DNA of 64,000 bases from Williamsia limnetica (GCF_003217475.1 NZ_QJSP01000004.1:310001-374000), one strand, 5' to 3'. Positions 26,353 to 35,925 are shown, counted from the first letter of the stretch. A program made the numbers and translations. Notes: generated from the sequence alone by a model not told the origin.

Positions 26353-27461
26353 GAGGATGCTCCCACCGGCGTCGCTTCGGCCTTGTCCGGCTCAGGGTCG
26401 GGCGGATCGGGTTCGGCTCGTTTTCGGCGCCATCTCGCCAGCGCGCCGAGGCCTGCCAGGCCGGCAGGGAAGAACCCGACGACGACGATGAAGAGCAGGC
26501 CCTGGGCGTAGACCCATCCCGAAGGGAAGCTTTCCGACAGGTTGGTCTGAGCCCATGCGACACCGATGGCGCCCAGGACCGGCCCGAGCAGAGTGGTGCG
26601 GCCACCGATGGCGACGCCGATGAGGAAGGCGATCGACGGGACGATGCCCACGTCGGCGGGTGAGATGATTCCGACGACCGGAACGAACAGTGCGCCTGCG
26701 ATACTCGCGAACAGTGCCGCGACAGTGTAGGCAACCAGCTTGATGTTGGCGGGGTCGTAGCCGAGAAAGCGAACGCGCTCTTCCTGGTCGCGGACCGCGA
26801 CCAGCAGCTCACCGTAGCGGCTGTACATCAACTGCCGCGTGACGGCGACGACGATCAGCAACGCGGCGGCCGCGATGAAGAACAAAAGTCGTTTGTTGGC
26901 CGGGTCATTGAGCGCCAACCCGAAGAAGCTCCGAAAGCGGTTGAGCCCGTTGCTACCCCCGGTCGTTTGCTGACCGACCAGCAGGATGGCGAACGCGGCG
27001 GCCAACGCCTGCGACAGGATCGCGAAGTAGGCGCCTTTGACCCGGCGCTTGAAGATGCCGAGACCGAGGACCACCGCGACCCCGGTGGGGATGAAGATGA
27101 TGCCGAGGATGGTGACGACCGGCGAGGTGAACGGTTGCCAGTATCCGGGCAGATCGGCGATCCCGGCGATCTGCATGAAGTCGGGCACGGTGTCGCCGCG
27201 GAGTTCGGCATCGGAGATCTTGAGGTGCATCGCCATGATGTAGGCGCCGAGACCGAAGAACACGCCCTGGCCGAGGACGAGCATTCCCCCTCGGCCCCAT
27301 GCCAATCCGATGCCGACCGCAACGATACCGAAGCAGAGGAACTTGCCGAGCAGGTTGAGCCGGAAGTCGCTGAGAACGGCAGGGGCGACGGCAAAGAGCA
27401 GCACCGCTGCGATCGCGAAACCTGCGTAGACCTGCCAGCGAGTCGATACGAATTGTTTCAC
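26349..27461 (-). CDS. urtC: Urea ABC transporter permease UrtC
   Basis: A permease of 370 residues of the LivM type with about ten helices; GRGGMLVLGQGVFFGLGAY and FLGYDPANIKLVAYTVAALFA-type segments are UrtC hallmarks. The start is GTG 27461, overlapping the urtB stop by 4 nt (GTGA); a much longer open frame exists upstream in the same phase but lies within urtB and is rejected. The C-terminus is a charged Asp/Pro/Glu-rich tail. Confidence 0.92.
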   Translation of the reverse strand: MKQFVSTRWQVYAGFAIAAVLLFAVAPAVLSDFRLNLLGKFLCFGIVAVGIGLAWGRGGMLVLGQGVFFGLGAYIMAMHLKISDAELRGDTVPDFMQIAGIADLPGYWQPFTSPVVTILGIIFIPTGVAVVLGLGIFKRRVKGAYFAILSQALAAAFAILLVGQQTTGGSNGLNRFRSFFGLALNDPANKRLLFFIAAAALLIVVAVTRQLMYSRYGELLVAVRDQEERVRFLGYDPANIKLVAYTVAALFASIAGALFVPVVGIISPADVGIVPSIAFLIGVAIGGRTTLLGPVLGAIGVAWAQTNLSESFPSGWVYAQGLLFIVVVGFFPAGLAGLGALARWRRKRAEPDPPDPEPDKAEATPVGASS

Positions 27462-28345
27462 ACCAGGCTCCTCGTCTTGACGGTGAAGAGTCCCTGCGGG
27501 CGAATCTGCAGGAAGATCACGATGAGCACGAACACGACGACTTTCGCAGCGGAGGCGGTGGTGTTGTATTCGATGAAGGAGTTCAGCAATCCGAGCGCGA
27601 GGGCCGCGATGACGGCGCCCTTGATCTGTCCGAGGCCGCCGATGACCACGACCAGGAAGGCATCGATCAGATAGGTGGTTCCGGTATTGGAACTGGTCGA
27701 GCCGATCAGGGTCAGCGCGACGCCCGCGATGCCTGCGAGGCCGGAGCCGATGAAAAAGGTGGTGATATCGGTTTTGCGGCTGGAGATGCCGCTGGTCTCC
27801 GCCAATTCGCGATGCTGGACGACCGCTCGGATCCGGCGTCCCATGGAGGTGTACTTCATCGTCGCGGCGAGGGCGGTCACGCAGACCACCGCGAGGATCA
27901 TGATGAAGATCCGGCTCTTGGGGACGACAGCGCCCAGTATCTCGACACCTCCGCTGAGCCATTCCGGGCCGGCGACGTTGACTGCGGGTGCGCCGAAGAT
28001 GTCGCGGGCGGCCTGTTGCAGCACCAACCCGACACCGAAGGTGACCAGCAAGGTGTCGAGTGGTCGGTGATACATGCGTTTGATGAGGGTGACTTCGAGC
28101 GCCACCCCCATCAGGCCACCCACGAGGAAGCCGACAAAGAGCGAGACGATCAGGGAAACACCGGTATTGGAGATCACGTACTCCTGCACCACATAAGCGG
28201 TGTATGACCCGGTCATGATGAACGCACCATGGGCCATGTTGATGACGCCCATCTGACCGAAGGTCAGTGAGAGTCCCAACGCCGCCAGTAGCAGGATCGA
28301 CCCCAGGCTGAGCCCGGTGAACGTCTGTCCGATCAGCACATCCAC
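27458..28345 (-). CDS. urtB: Urea ABC transporter permease UrtB
   Basis: A permease of 295 residues of the LivH type: SLGSILLLAALGLSLTFGQMGVINMAHG at the N-terminus is the UrtB signature. It starts at GTG 28345 with a GGGAAGGGA ribosome site. It lies 65 nt after urtA, leaving room for a processing or attenuation hairpin, and is coupled to urtC by a GTGA overlap. Confidence 0.92.
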   Translation of the reverse strand: MDVLIGQTFTGLSLGSILLLAALGLSLTFGQMGVINMAHGAFIMTGSYTAYVVQEYVISNTGVSLIVSLFVGFLVGGLMGVALEVTLIKRMYHRPLDTLLVTFGVGLVLQQAARDIFGAPAVNVAGPEWLSGGVEILGAVVPKSRIFIMILAVVCVTALAATMKYTSMGRRIRAVVQHRELAETSGISSRKTDITTFFIGSGLAGIAGVALTLIGSTSSNTGTTYLIDAFLVVVIGGLGQIKGAVIAALALGLLNSFIEYNTTASAAKVVVFVLIVIFLQIRPQGLFTVKTRSLV

Positions 28346-28410
28346 GATGGCTGTCCCTTCCCGATCACAACTTGCCGGCTTCCTCGTGAGTTGATGTCAG
28401 AACCGATTGC

Positions 28411-29688
28411 TCAGCCGCCCAGACCTTCCGCCCAGGGGTATCCCTTGAGGTAGGGATCCGGCTGGATCGGCTGCGGTGATTCCCAGATGGTGTAGATCAA
28501 ACCGTCTGGACGAATCTCGCCGATGCGTGCGGTCTTCGTGATGTGGTTGTTCGCACCGTCGATGGTGACCAGGCCTTCGGGAGCATCGAATGTCACGCCG
28601 CCAGCGGCTTCTTGGATTTCGGGCACTCCGAATGACTGTGCCTTTTCGACGGTGTTCTTCCACAGGTACACCGAGACGTAGGCAGCTTCCATCGGATCCG
28701 AGGTCGGCTTGTTCGCACCGTATTTCGCCTTGTACGCGGCGACGAAGGCATTGTTCACCGGTGTGTCGATCGTCTGGTAGTAGTTCCATGCGGTGAGCTG
28801 TCCATCGATGTTCTGTACGCCGATGCCACCGATTTCCTCTTCGGCGATGGACACCGACACGACGGGCATGTCTGCGGCCGTCAGGCCCACGTTGTTGTAC
28901 TCGCGGAAGAACGCCACGTTCGAGTCGCCGTTGAGGGTGTTGAACACTGCATCTGCGTCAGCGGTGCGGACCTTGTTCACGATGGTGGAGAAGTCGGTGG
29001 ATCCGAGCGGGGTGTAGTCCTCGCCCTTGATCTCCATGCCGTTTGCTTCGGCGTAGGCCTTGATGATCCGGTTGGCGGTCTGCGGGAACACGTAGTCACT
29101 GCCCACCAGATAGAGCGACTTGACGCCCTTCTCCTTCAGGTAGTCCAGGGCTGGGACGATCTGCTGATTCGTGGTTGCGCCGGTGTAGAAGATGTTCTTC
29201 GACGACTCGAGACCCTCGTACTGCACGGGGTAGTACAGCAGTGCGTTGTTGTCCTCGAACACCGGGAGCATCGCCTTGCGGCTCGATGAGGTCCAGCCAC
29301 CGAATACCGTTGCGACGCAGTCGCTGCTGATCAGCTTTTCGGCCTTTTCGGCGAAGATGGTGGGTTCGGAGGCGCCGTCTTCTCCGATGATCTCCACCTG
29401 CTTGCCCATGACGCCACCTGCGGCGTTGATCTCCTCGACCGCGAGGGCGATCGAATCACGCACGGTGACTTCGGAAATCGCCATGGTTCCCGACAAGGAA
29501 TTGAGCGAACCGACCTTGACCGTGCTGCCCGAGGTGTCCACGCATGACGTTGCCGAACTGCTGGTCTCCTCACTCGCCGAGCTGCCGCAGGCAGTGAGGA
29601 CAAGGGCCACCGCGGTGAGCGCGGCGGGGGCGATGAGAGCCGACCGGCGGAAACGAGGCCTCGGTGGTGAAGCGTCAGATTGCGGCAT
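28411..29688 (-). CDS. urtA: Urea ABC transporter substrate-binding lipoprotein UrtA
   Basis: A protein of 425 residues. A basic N-terminus and hydrophobic stretch end in the lipobox LTAC (Cys34), so it is anchored outside the membrane. UrtA hallmarks follow: [60 protein letters not shown] and [13 protein letters not shown]. It is first in urtABCDE. No urease or nickel gene is in this window, so urea metabolism must be encoded elsewhere. The upstream 180 bases are AT-rich and should hold a nitrogen-controlled promoter. Confidence 0.94.
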   Translation of the reverse strand: MPQSDASPPRPRFRRSALIAPAALTAVALVLTACGSSASEETSSSATSCVDTSGSTVKVGSLNSLSGTMAISEVTVRDSIALAVEEINAAGGVMGKQVEIIGEDGASEPTIFAEKAEKLISSDCVATVFGGWTSSSRKAMLPVFEDNNALLYYPVQYEGLESSKNIFYTGATTNQQIVPALDYLKEKGVKSLYLVGSDYVFPQTANRIIKAYAEANGMEIKGEDYTPLGSTDFSTIVNKVRTADADAVFNTLNGDSNVAFFREYNNVGLTAADMPVVSVSIAEEEIGGIGVQNIDGQLTAWNYYQTIDTPVNNAFVAAYKAKYGANKPTSDPMEAAYVSVYLWKNTVEKAQSFGVPEIQEAAGGVTFDAPEGLVTIDGANNHITKTARIGEIRPDGLIYTIWESPQPIQPDPYLKGYPWAEGLGG

Positions 29689-29865
29689 GTGCCGACCTTT
29701 CGATTGTCGTGCGCAAACAGGGGAGAGATGCGGAACGGTGAACCCGAGATGTCCGAAACATGAATACGATTACTTGTACGCGCATAAAAATAGGGATGGA
29801 TTGTTGCGGCAGTGTGACGGCCGGTGTCCGTTTCGTTTCGTAATGTTGTGTTTACCTCGGAAACG
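29689..29865 (-). promoter_or_regulatory. AT-rich urtA upstream region
   Basis: About 177 bases before urtA hold no gene and include an AT-rich patch (around 29761-29800). GAAAC-like words recur on the minus strand at 29828-29840, but I could not fit a GlnR or AmtR consensus with its correct spacing. Confidence 0.4.
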
Positions 29866-29900
29866 CAGCAAGCCCACCCGCGACGCGGGTGGGCTTGCTG
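29866..29900 (-). terminator. Strong hairpin terminator after lon
   Basis: A perfect 16-bp GC-rich stem (29866-29881 with 29885-29900) closes a 3-nt loop 48 nt beyond the lon stop. It is placed to end lon transcription and insulate the urt operon downstream. No long T-run follows, as is common in actinobacteria. Confidence 0.8.
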
Positions 29901-29947
29901 ATGCTGAATGAAATTGTCTGATGCTCAGCGACTTTCGCTACCGAGAA

Positions 29948-32272
29948 TCATGCTGCGGTGACGGCAACCTCGCCGATCGGCTCGAGGGCCTGGGCGATGA
30001 TGTCCGCGACATCGGTCATTGGATGCACGGTCAGTGCTTCCAAGACCTCGGCCGGAACATCATCGAGATCCGGCTCGTTGCGGCTCGGGATGAATACAGT
30101 GGTCATTCCCGATCGCGCCGCTGCAAGGAGCTTCTGCTTGACGCCACCGATCGGCAGAACCCGGCCGTTGAGGGTGACCTCGCCCGTCATCGCGACGTCG
30201 GCCCGCACCTTGCGGCCTGTCGCCATCGACACCAGGGCGGTGACCATGGTGACACCGGCGGAGGGTCCGTCCTTCGGTGTCGCTCCGGCCGGGACGTGCA
30301 CGTGGATGCTGCGTTCGAGCGACTTCGGCTCGATACCGAAGTCCGCGGCGTGCGAGCGAACGTAGCTCAACGCGATCTGCGCCGATTCCTTCATCACGTC
30401 GCCGAGCTGCCCGGTCAGGACCAGCCCTTCACCCTCGGTCGAGCCGGCCTCGATGTAGAGGACGTCGCCGCCGAGCCCTGTGACCGCGAGTCCGGTCGCC
30501 ACGCCCGGCACTGCCGTACGTTCTTCCGAATCGGGGGTGAACCGGGGCTTGCCGAGGTAGCCGACGAGGTCGGGTTCATCAACCGTGATCTTTGTACCCT
30601 CTGCCGCACCGCTCAGCGATGTCGTCACCTTGCGCATCAGCTTGGCAAGGAAACGCTCGAACTGGCGAACGCCGGGCTCACGGGTGTAGTCGGCCGCGAT
30701 CTTGCGGAGCGCGTCGTCGGTGACCTCGACTTCGTCGGCGGTGATGGCGGCGCGTTCCTGTTGCCGGGGCAGCAGGTAGTTGCGGGCGATGACCACTTTG
30801 TCGTCCTCGGTGTAGCCGTCGATCGTGACGAGCTCCATGCGGTCGAGCAAAGCCGACGGGATCTGTTCGATCACGTTGGCAGTCGCCAGGAAAACCACAT
30901 CCGACAGGTCGAGATCAAGGTCGAGGTAGTGGTCGCGGAACGTGTGGTTCTGCGCCGGGTCGAGGACCTCGAGCAGTGCCGCGCTGGGATCGCCGCGATA
31001 ATCGGCGCCCACCTTGTCGATCTCGTCCAGCAGGACGACGGGGTTCATCGAACCCGCCTCGCCGATGGCCCGCACGATACGACCCGGAAGCGCTCCTACG
31101 TATGTGCGTCGGTGTCCGCGCATCTCGGCTTCGTCGCGGACGCCGCCGAGGGCGACGCGGACGAACTTGCGACCCAGGGCCCGAGCGACGCTCTCACCGA
31201 GCGACGTCTTGCCGACGCCGGGAGGCCCGGCCAGCACCATGACGGCACCGGAGCCACGTCCGCCGACCACCTGCAGGCCGCGTTCGGCCCGGCGGGCGCG
31301 AACGGCGAGGTACTCGACGATGCGATCCTTCACATCGTCCAGACCGTGGTGATCGGCGTCGAGGATCGCACGGGCACCCTTGATGTCGGTGGAGTCGGTG
31401 GTGGTGACGTTCCACGGCAGATCCAGAACGGTGTCCAACCAGGTTCGGATCCAGCCGCTTTCGGGGCTCTGATCGCTGGCGCGTTCCAGTTTGCCGACCT
31501 CGCGCATCGCTGCTTCGCGGACGTTGTCGGGCAGTGTGGCCGACTCGACACGGGCTCGGTAGTCGTCGCTGCCGTCGGGTTCGTCTTCGCCGAGTTCCTT
31601 GCGGATGGCGGCGAGTTGCTGGCGCAGCAGGAACTCCTTCTGCGTCTTCTCCATGCCGTCGCGGACGTCGCCGGCAATCTTGTCGTTGACCTCCACCTCG
31701 GCCAGGTGGTCGCGGGTCCAGGTGATCAGGGTGCGCAGGCGGTCGCCCACGTCGGGGGTCTCCAGCAGGTCGCGCTTCTGGATGTCGGTCAGGTATGACG
31801 CGTAGCCGGCGGTGTCGGCCAACGCCGAAGGATCGGTCAGCTTGTTCACCGAGTCGATGACCTGCCATGCCTCGCGGCGCTGCAGCATGGCCAGCACCAG
31901 CTGTTTGTACTCGCTCGCGAGCTCCCGGATCTCGTCGGTGAGTTCGGGTTCTGTGACGGCTTCGATCTCGACCCACAGCGCCGCGCCGGGACCGGTTGTC
32001 CCGGAGCCGATGTGCGCGCGGGACTCGCCCTTGAGCACAGCGCCTGACTGGCCGCCGGCCATCCGGCCGAGCTGCACGATCGACGCGACGACGCCGTAGG
32101 CGGGATAACGGTCGTCCAGGCGTGGAGCGACCAAGAGTTTGCCGGCGTCGGACGCCTTGGCGGCGTCGACGGCGGCGCGTGCGGCATCATCCAGCTCGAC
32201 CGGAACCACCATGCCGGGAAGCAGGACAGGATCGGTCAGGAACAACACCGGCAGGCGGTTGAGTTCGGTCAT
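29948..32272 (-). CDS. lon: ATP-dependent protease Lon
   Basis: A protein of 774 residues of the LonA type: an N-terminal substrate domain, Walker A GPPGVGKT (349-356), Walker B VVLLDEIDKVG, and a protease domain with the Ser in DGPSAG (Ser671) and Lys in GGVKQK (Lys714), the expected 43-residue spacing. It degrades misfolded and regulatory proteins in the cytosol. A GGAGGAAAC site precedes the ATG. A HAIR-like inverted repeat just upstream suggests HspR control of heat induction. Many mycobacteria keep Lon, though M. tuberculosis lacks it. Confidence 0.97.
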   Translation of the reverse strand: MTELNRLPVLFLTDPVLLPGMVVPVELDDAARAAVDAAKASDAGKLLVAPRLDDRYPAYGVVASIVQLGRMAGGQSGAVLKGESRAHIGSGTTGPGAALWVEIEAVTEPELTDEIRELASEYKQLVLAMLQRREAWQVIDSVNKLTDPSALADTAGYASYLTDIQKRDLLETPDVGDRLRTLITWTRDHLAEVEVNDKIAGDVRDGMEKTQKEFLLRQQLAAIRKELGEDEPDGSDDYRARVESATLPDNVREAAMREVGKLERASDQSPESGWIRTWLDTVLDLPWNVTTTDSTDIKGARAILDADHHGLDDVKDRIVEYLAVRARRAERGLQVVGGRGSGAVMVLAGPPGVGKTSLGESVARALGRKFVRVALGGVRDEAEMRGHRRTYVGALPGRIVRAIGEAGSMNPVVLLDEIDKVGADYRGDPSAALLEVLDPAQNHTFRDHYLDLDLDLSDVVFLATANVIEQIPSALLDRMELVTIDGYTEDDKVVIARNYLLPRQQERAAITADEVEVTDDALRKIAADYTREPGVRQFERFLAKLMRKVTTSLSGAAEGTKITVDEPDLVGYLGKPRFTPDSEERTAVPGVATGLAVTGLGGDVLYIEAGSTEGEGLVLTGQLGDVMKESAQIALSYVRSHAADFGIEPKSLERSIHVHVPAGATPKDGPSAGVTMVTALVSMATGRKVRADVAMTGEVTLNGRVLPIGGVKQKLLAAARSGMTTVFIPSRNEPDLDDVPAEVLEALTVHPMTDVADIIAQALEPIGEVAVTAA

Positions 32273-32284
32273 GTTTCCTCCAAA

Positions 32285-32305
32285 GTTAAGTACTTCGGAC
32301 TCAAC
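32285..32305 (-). promoter_or_regulatory. HAIR-like HspR operator upstream of lon
   Basis: Arms GTTAAGT (32285-32291) and ACTCAAC (32299-32305) flank a 7-nt spacer, the exact geometry of the HspR HAIR element (CTTGAGT-N7-ACTCAAG), matching 11 of 14 arm positions when read on the lon strand. It ends 12 nt before the lon start codon. HspR control of lon is known in Streptomyces. Confidence 0.65.
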
Positions 32306-32369
32306 TTCTGGAATCGAAGCTTTGTTCCATCACGTGGTCGTGTTCATCGAGGGCGAACAAGCCGCCCGA

Positions 32370-33308
32370 TCACGAGGTAAATGATGTGGTGAGTCGCTCG
32401 GAGATCTGCCAGATCCGCGTGGCGGCCTCGGGGTCACGAAGCCGGGAGTACAGCTTCTGCTCCCCGGGACCGCCGCCCACATGCCCGAGCCCGCGTGGTC
32501 CGTAGAACTTTCCCCGTTCGGCATCGGAAGAGGTCGCGGCGTACAGGGCCGGCAGTTGGGCAGTGTCGACGGTCCCGACCAGAATGCCTCGTTCGGAGAG
32601 GGTCCTGATCACCTTGCGGCCGAGAGTTTCTCTGTCGCGACCGAGTTCAGCGCGCGCGGCGAGGAGATTGGTCGGAGCAATTCCTGGATGGGAGAGGTTG
32701 CTGGTGATGTTCCAGCCGTTCACCTGACTACGTCGGTCGAGTTCCAAGCCGAACAGCCCGAACGCGATCTTCGATTGGCTGTAGGCCTTCATGCCGTCGT
32801 ACGAGCGCTCCCACTGTAGGTCATCCCAGTTGATGGATCCGCTGTTGGCCGCGACGCTGATCTGCGATGTCACCCGCGCATGCCCGGCGATGAGCAGCGG
32901 CAACAGCTCAGCGACGAGCGCGAAGTGGCCGAGATGATTCGTCCCGAACTGGAGCTCGAAGCCGTCGGCCGTGGTTTGCCGGTCAGGCGGGGTCATGACA
33001 CCGGCGTTGTTCACGAGGATGCGAATCGGCATGTCCTCCTCCCTGAGGGTTTCGCCGAGAGCAGCGACGGAGGCGAGTGAGGAAAGGTCGAGCGCGCGCA
33101 ATGAGACGTCTGCGGTGGGGTGCTCACGAAGTATCGCAGCGATCGCGGCCTCGCCTTTGGCCGTATTCCGAACCGGCAGCAGCACTTCGGCTCCCGCGGC
33201 CGCGAGCTTGCTGGCGATACCGAGCCCGATACCGTCGCTGGCGCCGGTGACCACAGCGCGTTGACCGGACAGATCGGGGATGGTGGTGTCGATGGGTGAG
33301 CGTGGCAT
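32370..33308 (-). CDS. Short-chain dehydrogenase/reductase
   Basis: A protein of 312 residues with a classical Rossmann SDR pattern: [12 protein letters not shown] cofactor loop, NNAGVM, the catalytic Ser region SQISVAAN, and YSQSK (Tyr-x3-Lys). The layout resembles the retinol-dehydrogenase-like group, substrate unknown. AGGAGAT precedes the ATG. It is divergent from an MmyB-type regulator, an arrangement seen often in actinobacteria in which the regulator controls the SDR. Confidence 0.9.
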   Translation of the reverse strand: MPRSPIDTTIPDLSGQRAVVTGASDGIGLGIASKLAAAGAEVLLPVRNTAKGEAAIAAILREHPTADVSLRALDLSSLASVAALGETLREEDMPIRILVNNAGVMTPPDRQTTADGFELQFGTNHLGHFALVAELLPLLIAGHARVTSQISVAANSGSINWDDLQWERSYDGMKAYSQSKIAFGLFGLELDRRSQVNGWNITSNLSHPGIAPTNLLAARAELGRDRETLGRKVIRTLSERGILVGTVDTAQLPALYAATSSDAERGKFYGPRGLGHVGGGPGEQKLYSRLRDPEAATRIWQISERLTTSFTS

Positions 33309-33419
33309 CGGTATCTCCTGGGGTTGTGAGTGGTGTCTTCACTGTCACCGGTGGTGGCCGAGTTGGGCAGGGCTCGTTCATCCACTGATTCGCAGGTCGT
33401 GGATAAGCGGTGTCCCGCG

Positions 33420-33431
33420 AGGTAGGAAGAA
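33420..33431 (+). repeat. 12-mer direct repeat, copy 1
   Basis: AGGTAGGAAGAA, in the divergent SDR/regulator interval. An identical copy lies at 34311-34322 before the next gene. It may be a shared operator for the MmyB-type regulator or a common promoter element. Confidence 0.45.
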
Positions 33432-33451
33432 GGACGAACACTGGAGGCGCG

Positions 33452-34285
33452 ATGGTCATCGATCGGATCGGACTGGCGGATTTCCTGCGACGCCGCAGGG
33501 AGGCGCTGCAGCCTGAGGACGTCGGGCTCCCGCGTGGTGCGCGTCGAAGGACCAGTGGATTACGGCGAGAAGAAGTGGCATTGCTCTGCCACATGTCGAC
33601 CGACTACTACGCGCGCATCGAGCGTCAGACCGGACCGCAGCCGTCCGAGCAGATGATCGCCGCCATCGCACAGGGCCTGCACCTGTCGGTCGATGAGCGC
33701 GACCACCTGTTCCGCCTCGCCGGCCATCACCCACCGTCACGGGGCCCTGCGAGTGAACACATCAGCCCCGGTCTGCAACGCATCCTCGACCGCCTGCACG
33801 ACACCCCCGCAGAGATCGTCACCGAACTCGGCGAGACGTTGCGGCAGACCGCACTCGGTGTTGCGCTCACCGGTGACCTGACCGCGTACAGCGGCCCTGC
33901 CCGCAGCATCGGCTACCGGTGGTTCACCGATCCCGAGAGTCGATCGCTCTACGCGCCTGAAGAGCATCCGTTTCTCACCCGTATGTGGGTATCGGGCCTG
34001 CGTGGGGTGGTCACCCTGCGAGGGCCGGAGTCCCATGCGGCACACCTGGTCGAACTTCTTCACGCGCGCAGCGAGGAGTTCCGTCAGGTCTGGGACACAC
34101 ACGAAGTCGGGATTCGCCCTCATGAGGTGAAGAAGTTCATGCACCCTGAGCTCGGCGAGTTGGAACTCACCTGCCAAACACTGCTCGACCCGGTGCAGTC
34201 GCACGCGTTATTGGTCTACACGGCTGTCCCGGGAACCGAGAGTTACGAGAAGCTGCAGCTGCTCTCCGTGCTCGGAACCCGGTGA
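33452..34285 (+). CDS. XRE regulator with MmyB-like ligand domain
   Basis: A protein of 277 residues. The N-terminal HTH reads LADFLRRRREALQPEDVGLP then RTSGLRREEVALL and STDYYARIERQ; the rest is the MmyB-like domain, a PAS-type fold described as binding fatty acids (for example SIGYRWFTDPESRSLY and a VGIRPHEVKKFMHPELGELEL end). A GGAGG at 33443-33447 supports ATG 33452. It is divergent from the SDR gene, its probable target. Confidence 0.9.
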   Translation: MVIDRIGLADFLRRRREALQPEDVGLPRGARRRTSGLRREEVALLCHMSTDYYARIERQTGPQPSEQMIAAIAQGLHLSVDERDHLFRLAGHHPPSRGPASEHISPGLQRILDRLHDTPAEIVTELGETLRQTALGVALTGDLTAYSGPARSIGYRWFTDPESRSLYAPEEHPFLTRMWVSGLRGVVTLRGPESHAAHLVELLHARSEEFRQVWDTHEVGIRPHEVKKFMHPELGELELTCQTLLDPVQSHALLVYTAVPGTESYEKLQLLSVLGTR

Positions 34286-34310
34286 TCCGGTCGGGGAACC
34301 CGGTTTTGTC

Positions 34311-34322
34311 AGGTAGGAAGAA
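34311..34322 (+). repeat. 12-mer direct repeat, copy 2
   Basis: AGGTAGGAAGAA again, ending 3 nt before ATG 34326, where its AGGAAG could also act as ribosome site. Confidence 0.45.
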
Positions 34323-34325
34323 CGG

Positions 34326-35210
34326 ATGACATTCAAGTACTCGGCATCCGACCGCGCGCTCGCCCGCGTGGCGTACGAGACCCTCGAGCCGTTCCACGTC
34401 CTCGCCTACTTCAGTCCCGAGATCAAGGGCGCCTGCGCCGACACCGGATTGGACTTTCACGGCTGGTACGTCGGGGCCCGAGGGGCGCCGCTGGGAGAGT
34501 GTGACGCGTCGGTCGTCGCAGCCGCGTTCTTCAACTTCAGTCCGACCGTGGTCACCCCTGGCTGGGATGCGGCAAAAGCTGTCGGCCTCGACGTCGTGAA
34601 CGCTCGCCGCTATCAAATGCTCGACGAGACCCTCCGTCCGATACTCGGCGACCGGATCGGTGACCCCGTCTTGGATGAGCTGGCCGACCGCTACGCCGAA
34701 AAGGCGTCGACTCTGCCCATGGGCGGACGACCACTGGCCGCAGCGTGGGCGGCGTCGACACCGCCGCCCCAGCCGCATGTGCGGCTGTGGCATTCGATCG
34801 CGATCATCCGCGAATGGCGTGGCGATGCCCACATCGCGGCATTGGTGATCGCGGGTCTGGACCGGCTCGAGGCCTTGGTGCTACACGAATCGCCGCACCC
34901 CGATCCGACCCTGCGGCGTCGCGCGCTCGGTAAAAAGCTGGTGATGATCACTCGTGGCTGGAGCGAAGACGATTGGGAAGCTGCAGTCGATCGCCTCGTT
35001 GCACGCGGACTACTCGAACGGACGGACAGCGGGGAGGCCATGACGGCTGCGGGCGGCGAACTATACGACCACATCGAAGAACTCACCGACGATGCCGCGG
35101 GTGCCGCGTGGGCCGGCGATCCGAAGTCGGAGGAATTGCTCTCTGCCACGAAGCCTTTCGTGAAAGCAGTCATCGACTCGGGTGTGCTTCCGGGAACCAA
35201 GAAGAAGTAG
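34326..35210 (+). CDS. SCO6745-family protein
   Basis: A protein of 294 residues with the pattern of the SCO6745 family common in mycobacteria and streptomycetes: AYETLEPFHVLAYFSPE at the start, FHGWYVGARGAPLG, FFNFSPTVV, and a C-terminal winged-helix-like half (WSEDDWEAAVDRLVARGLL). Function is unknown; a MarR-like DNA-binding role has been suggested for the C-terminal half by fold only. It follows the MmyB-type gene on the same strand and shares its upstream 12-mer. Confidence 0.78.
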   Translation: MTFKYSASDRALARVAYETLEPFHVLAYFSPEIKGACADTGLDFHGWYVGARGAPLGECDASVVAAAFFNFSPTVVTPGWDAAKAVGLDVVNARRYQMLDETLRPILGDRIGDPVLDELADRYAEKASTLPMGGRPLAAAWAASTPPPQPHVRLWHSIAIIREWRGDAHIAALVIAGLDRLEALVLHESPHPDPTLRRRALGKKLVMITRGWSEDDWEAAVDRLVARGLLERTDSGEAMTAAGGELYDHIEELTDDAAGAAWAGDPKSEELLSATKPFVKAVIDSGVLPGTKKK

Positions 35211-35223
35211 ATCGGCTTCCCGG

Positions 35224-35925
35224 TCAGTCGACAGCTTCGATCCGCACATCCAGGTCGACTCGTGGGACTTCGTATTGGTGAACGATGTGAACACAGATCC
35301 CGGTCTCGCAGTCGAGTCGAACCAGTGCCGGTGGTGCGATCACCCACTCATCGGTGACGTCATCGAAGTGACCGTCCAGTAGGGGGCAGCACGAACACCG
35401 CGGATCGTAGGCAGTCGTCGATCGTGCAGTGGCCTGCCAGCTTTTGCGGCCGTGATGCACGCCGACACTGATACCGGTGAACTCCACCGACGGCGCGGAC
35501 ACGTCGTCGATGACGTTGGAATGCGCGCTGCCGGCAAGTTCTGCCGGATCAAGCATCGCCACCCAGTGATAGTTCTCGAAGAAGGTTCCGTGTCCGTAGT
35601 CGATGCGCGAGTCATTCGGGCGAGCGATGACCAGACCATCGTGATCTACGGTAGGGGCTGTCGCGGCCGGCCACGACCCCTCGACGGGTAGCCATGGTCC
35701 ATCGCCGCGGCGGTGCATCTGACCATCGAATGGCCGCAAGGCCTGTTGCGTCGTCAGTACCTCACGCGAGGCATCTTCTACGCGGACGGAGCCGGGTCGC
35801 CGTACAACAGCGCGGCGCCATGGTCCCGATGCCGCTGTTGTCCAACGGAACTCGATGCCTGACCAACGCCATGGCGATGATTGGGCGAGGCGACGGAACT
35901 GCGTCGATGTCGGTTGGATGGGCAT
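35224..35925 (-). CDS. Unrecognised protein with CxCC motif
   Basis: A protein of 233 residues I cannot place. It starts with a Trp/Arg-rich segment (SSPWRWSGIEFRWTT), continues with beta-type sequence, and has a DPRCSCCPLLDG motif and a further Cys in CETGIC near the C-terminus, so it may bind metal. No signal peptide or membrane helix. It converges with the SCO6745-type gene and sits next to the HNH/RNA-repair block. Start uncertain: a GAGAG run precedes ATG 35925, but an internal start is possible. Confidence 0.6.
   Translation of the reverse strand: MPIQPTSTQFRRLAQSSPWRWSGIEFRWTTAASGPWRRAVVRRPGSVRVEDASREVLTTQQALRPFDGQMHRRGDGPWLPVEGSWPAATAPTVDHDGLVIARPNDSRIDYGHGTFFENYHWVAMLDPAELAGSAHSNVIDDVSAPSVEFTGISVGVHHGRKSWQATARSTTAYDPRCSCCPLLDGHFDDVTDEWVIAPPALVRLDCETGICVHIVHQYEVPRVDLDVRIEAVD

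Noticed and set aside
26349-27962. 537-codon version of urtC
   Set aside because: The extra N-terminal part is antigenically unlike a permease and lies inside urtB in another phase; the GTGA overlap at 27461 is typical of the operon.
29700-29865. GlnR or AmtR operator before urtA
   Set aside because: GAAAC- and GTAAAC-like words occur, but none pair with the required 6-nt spacing, so I could not support a named site.
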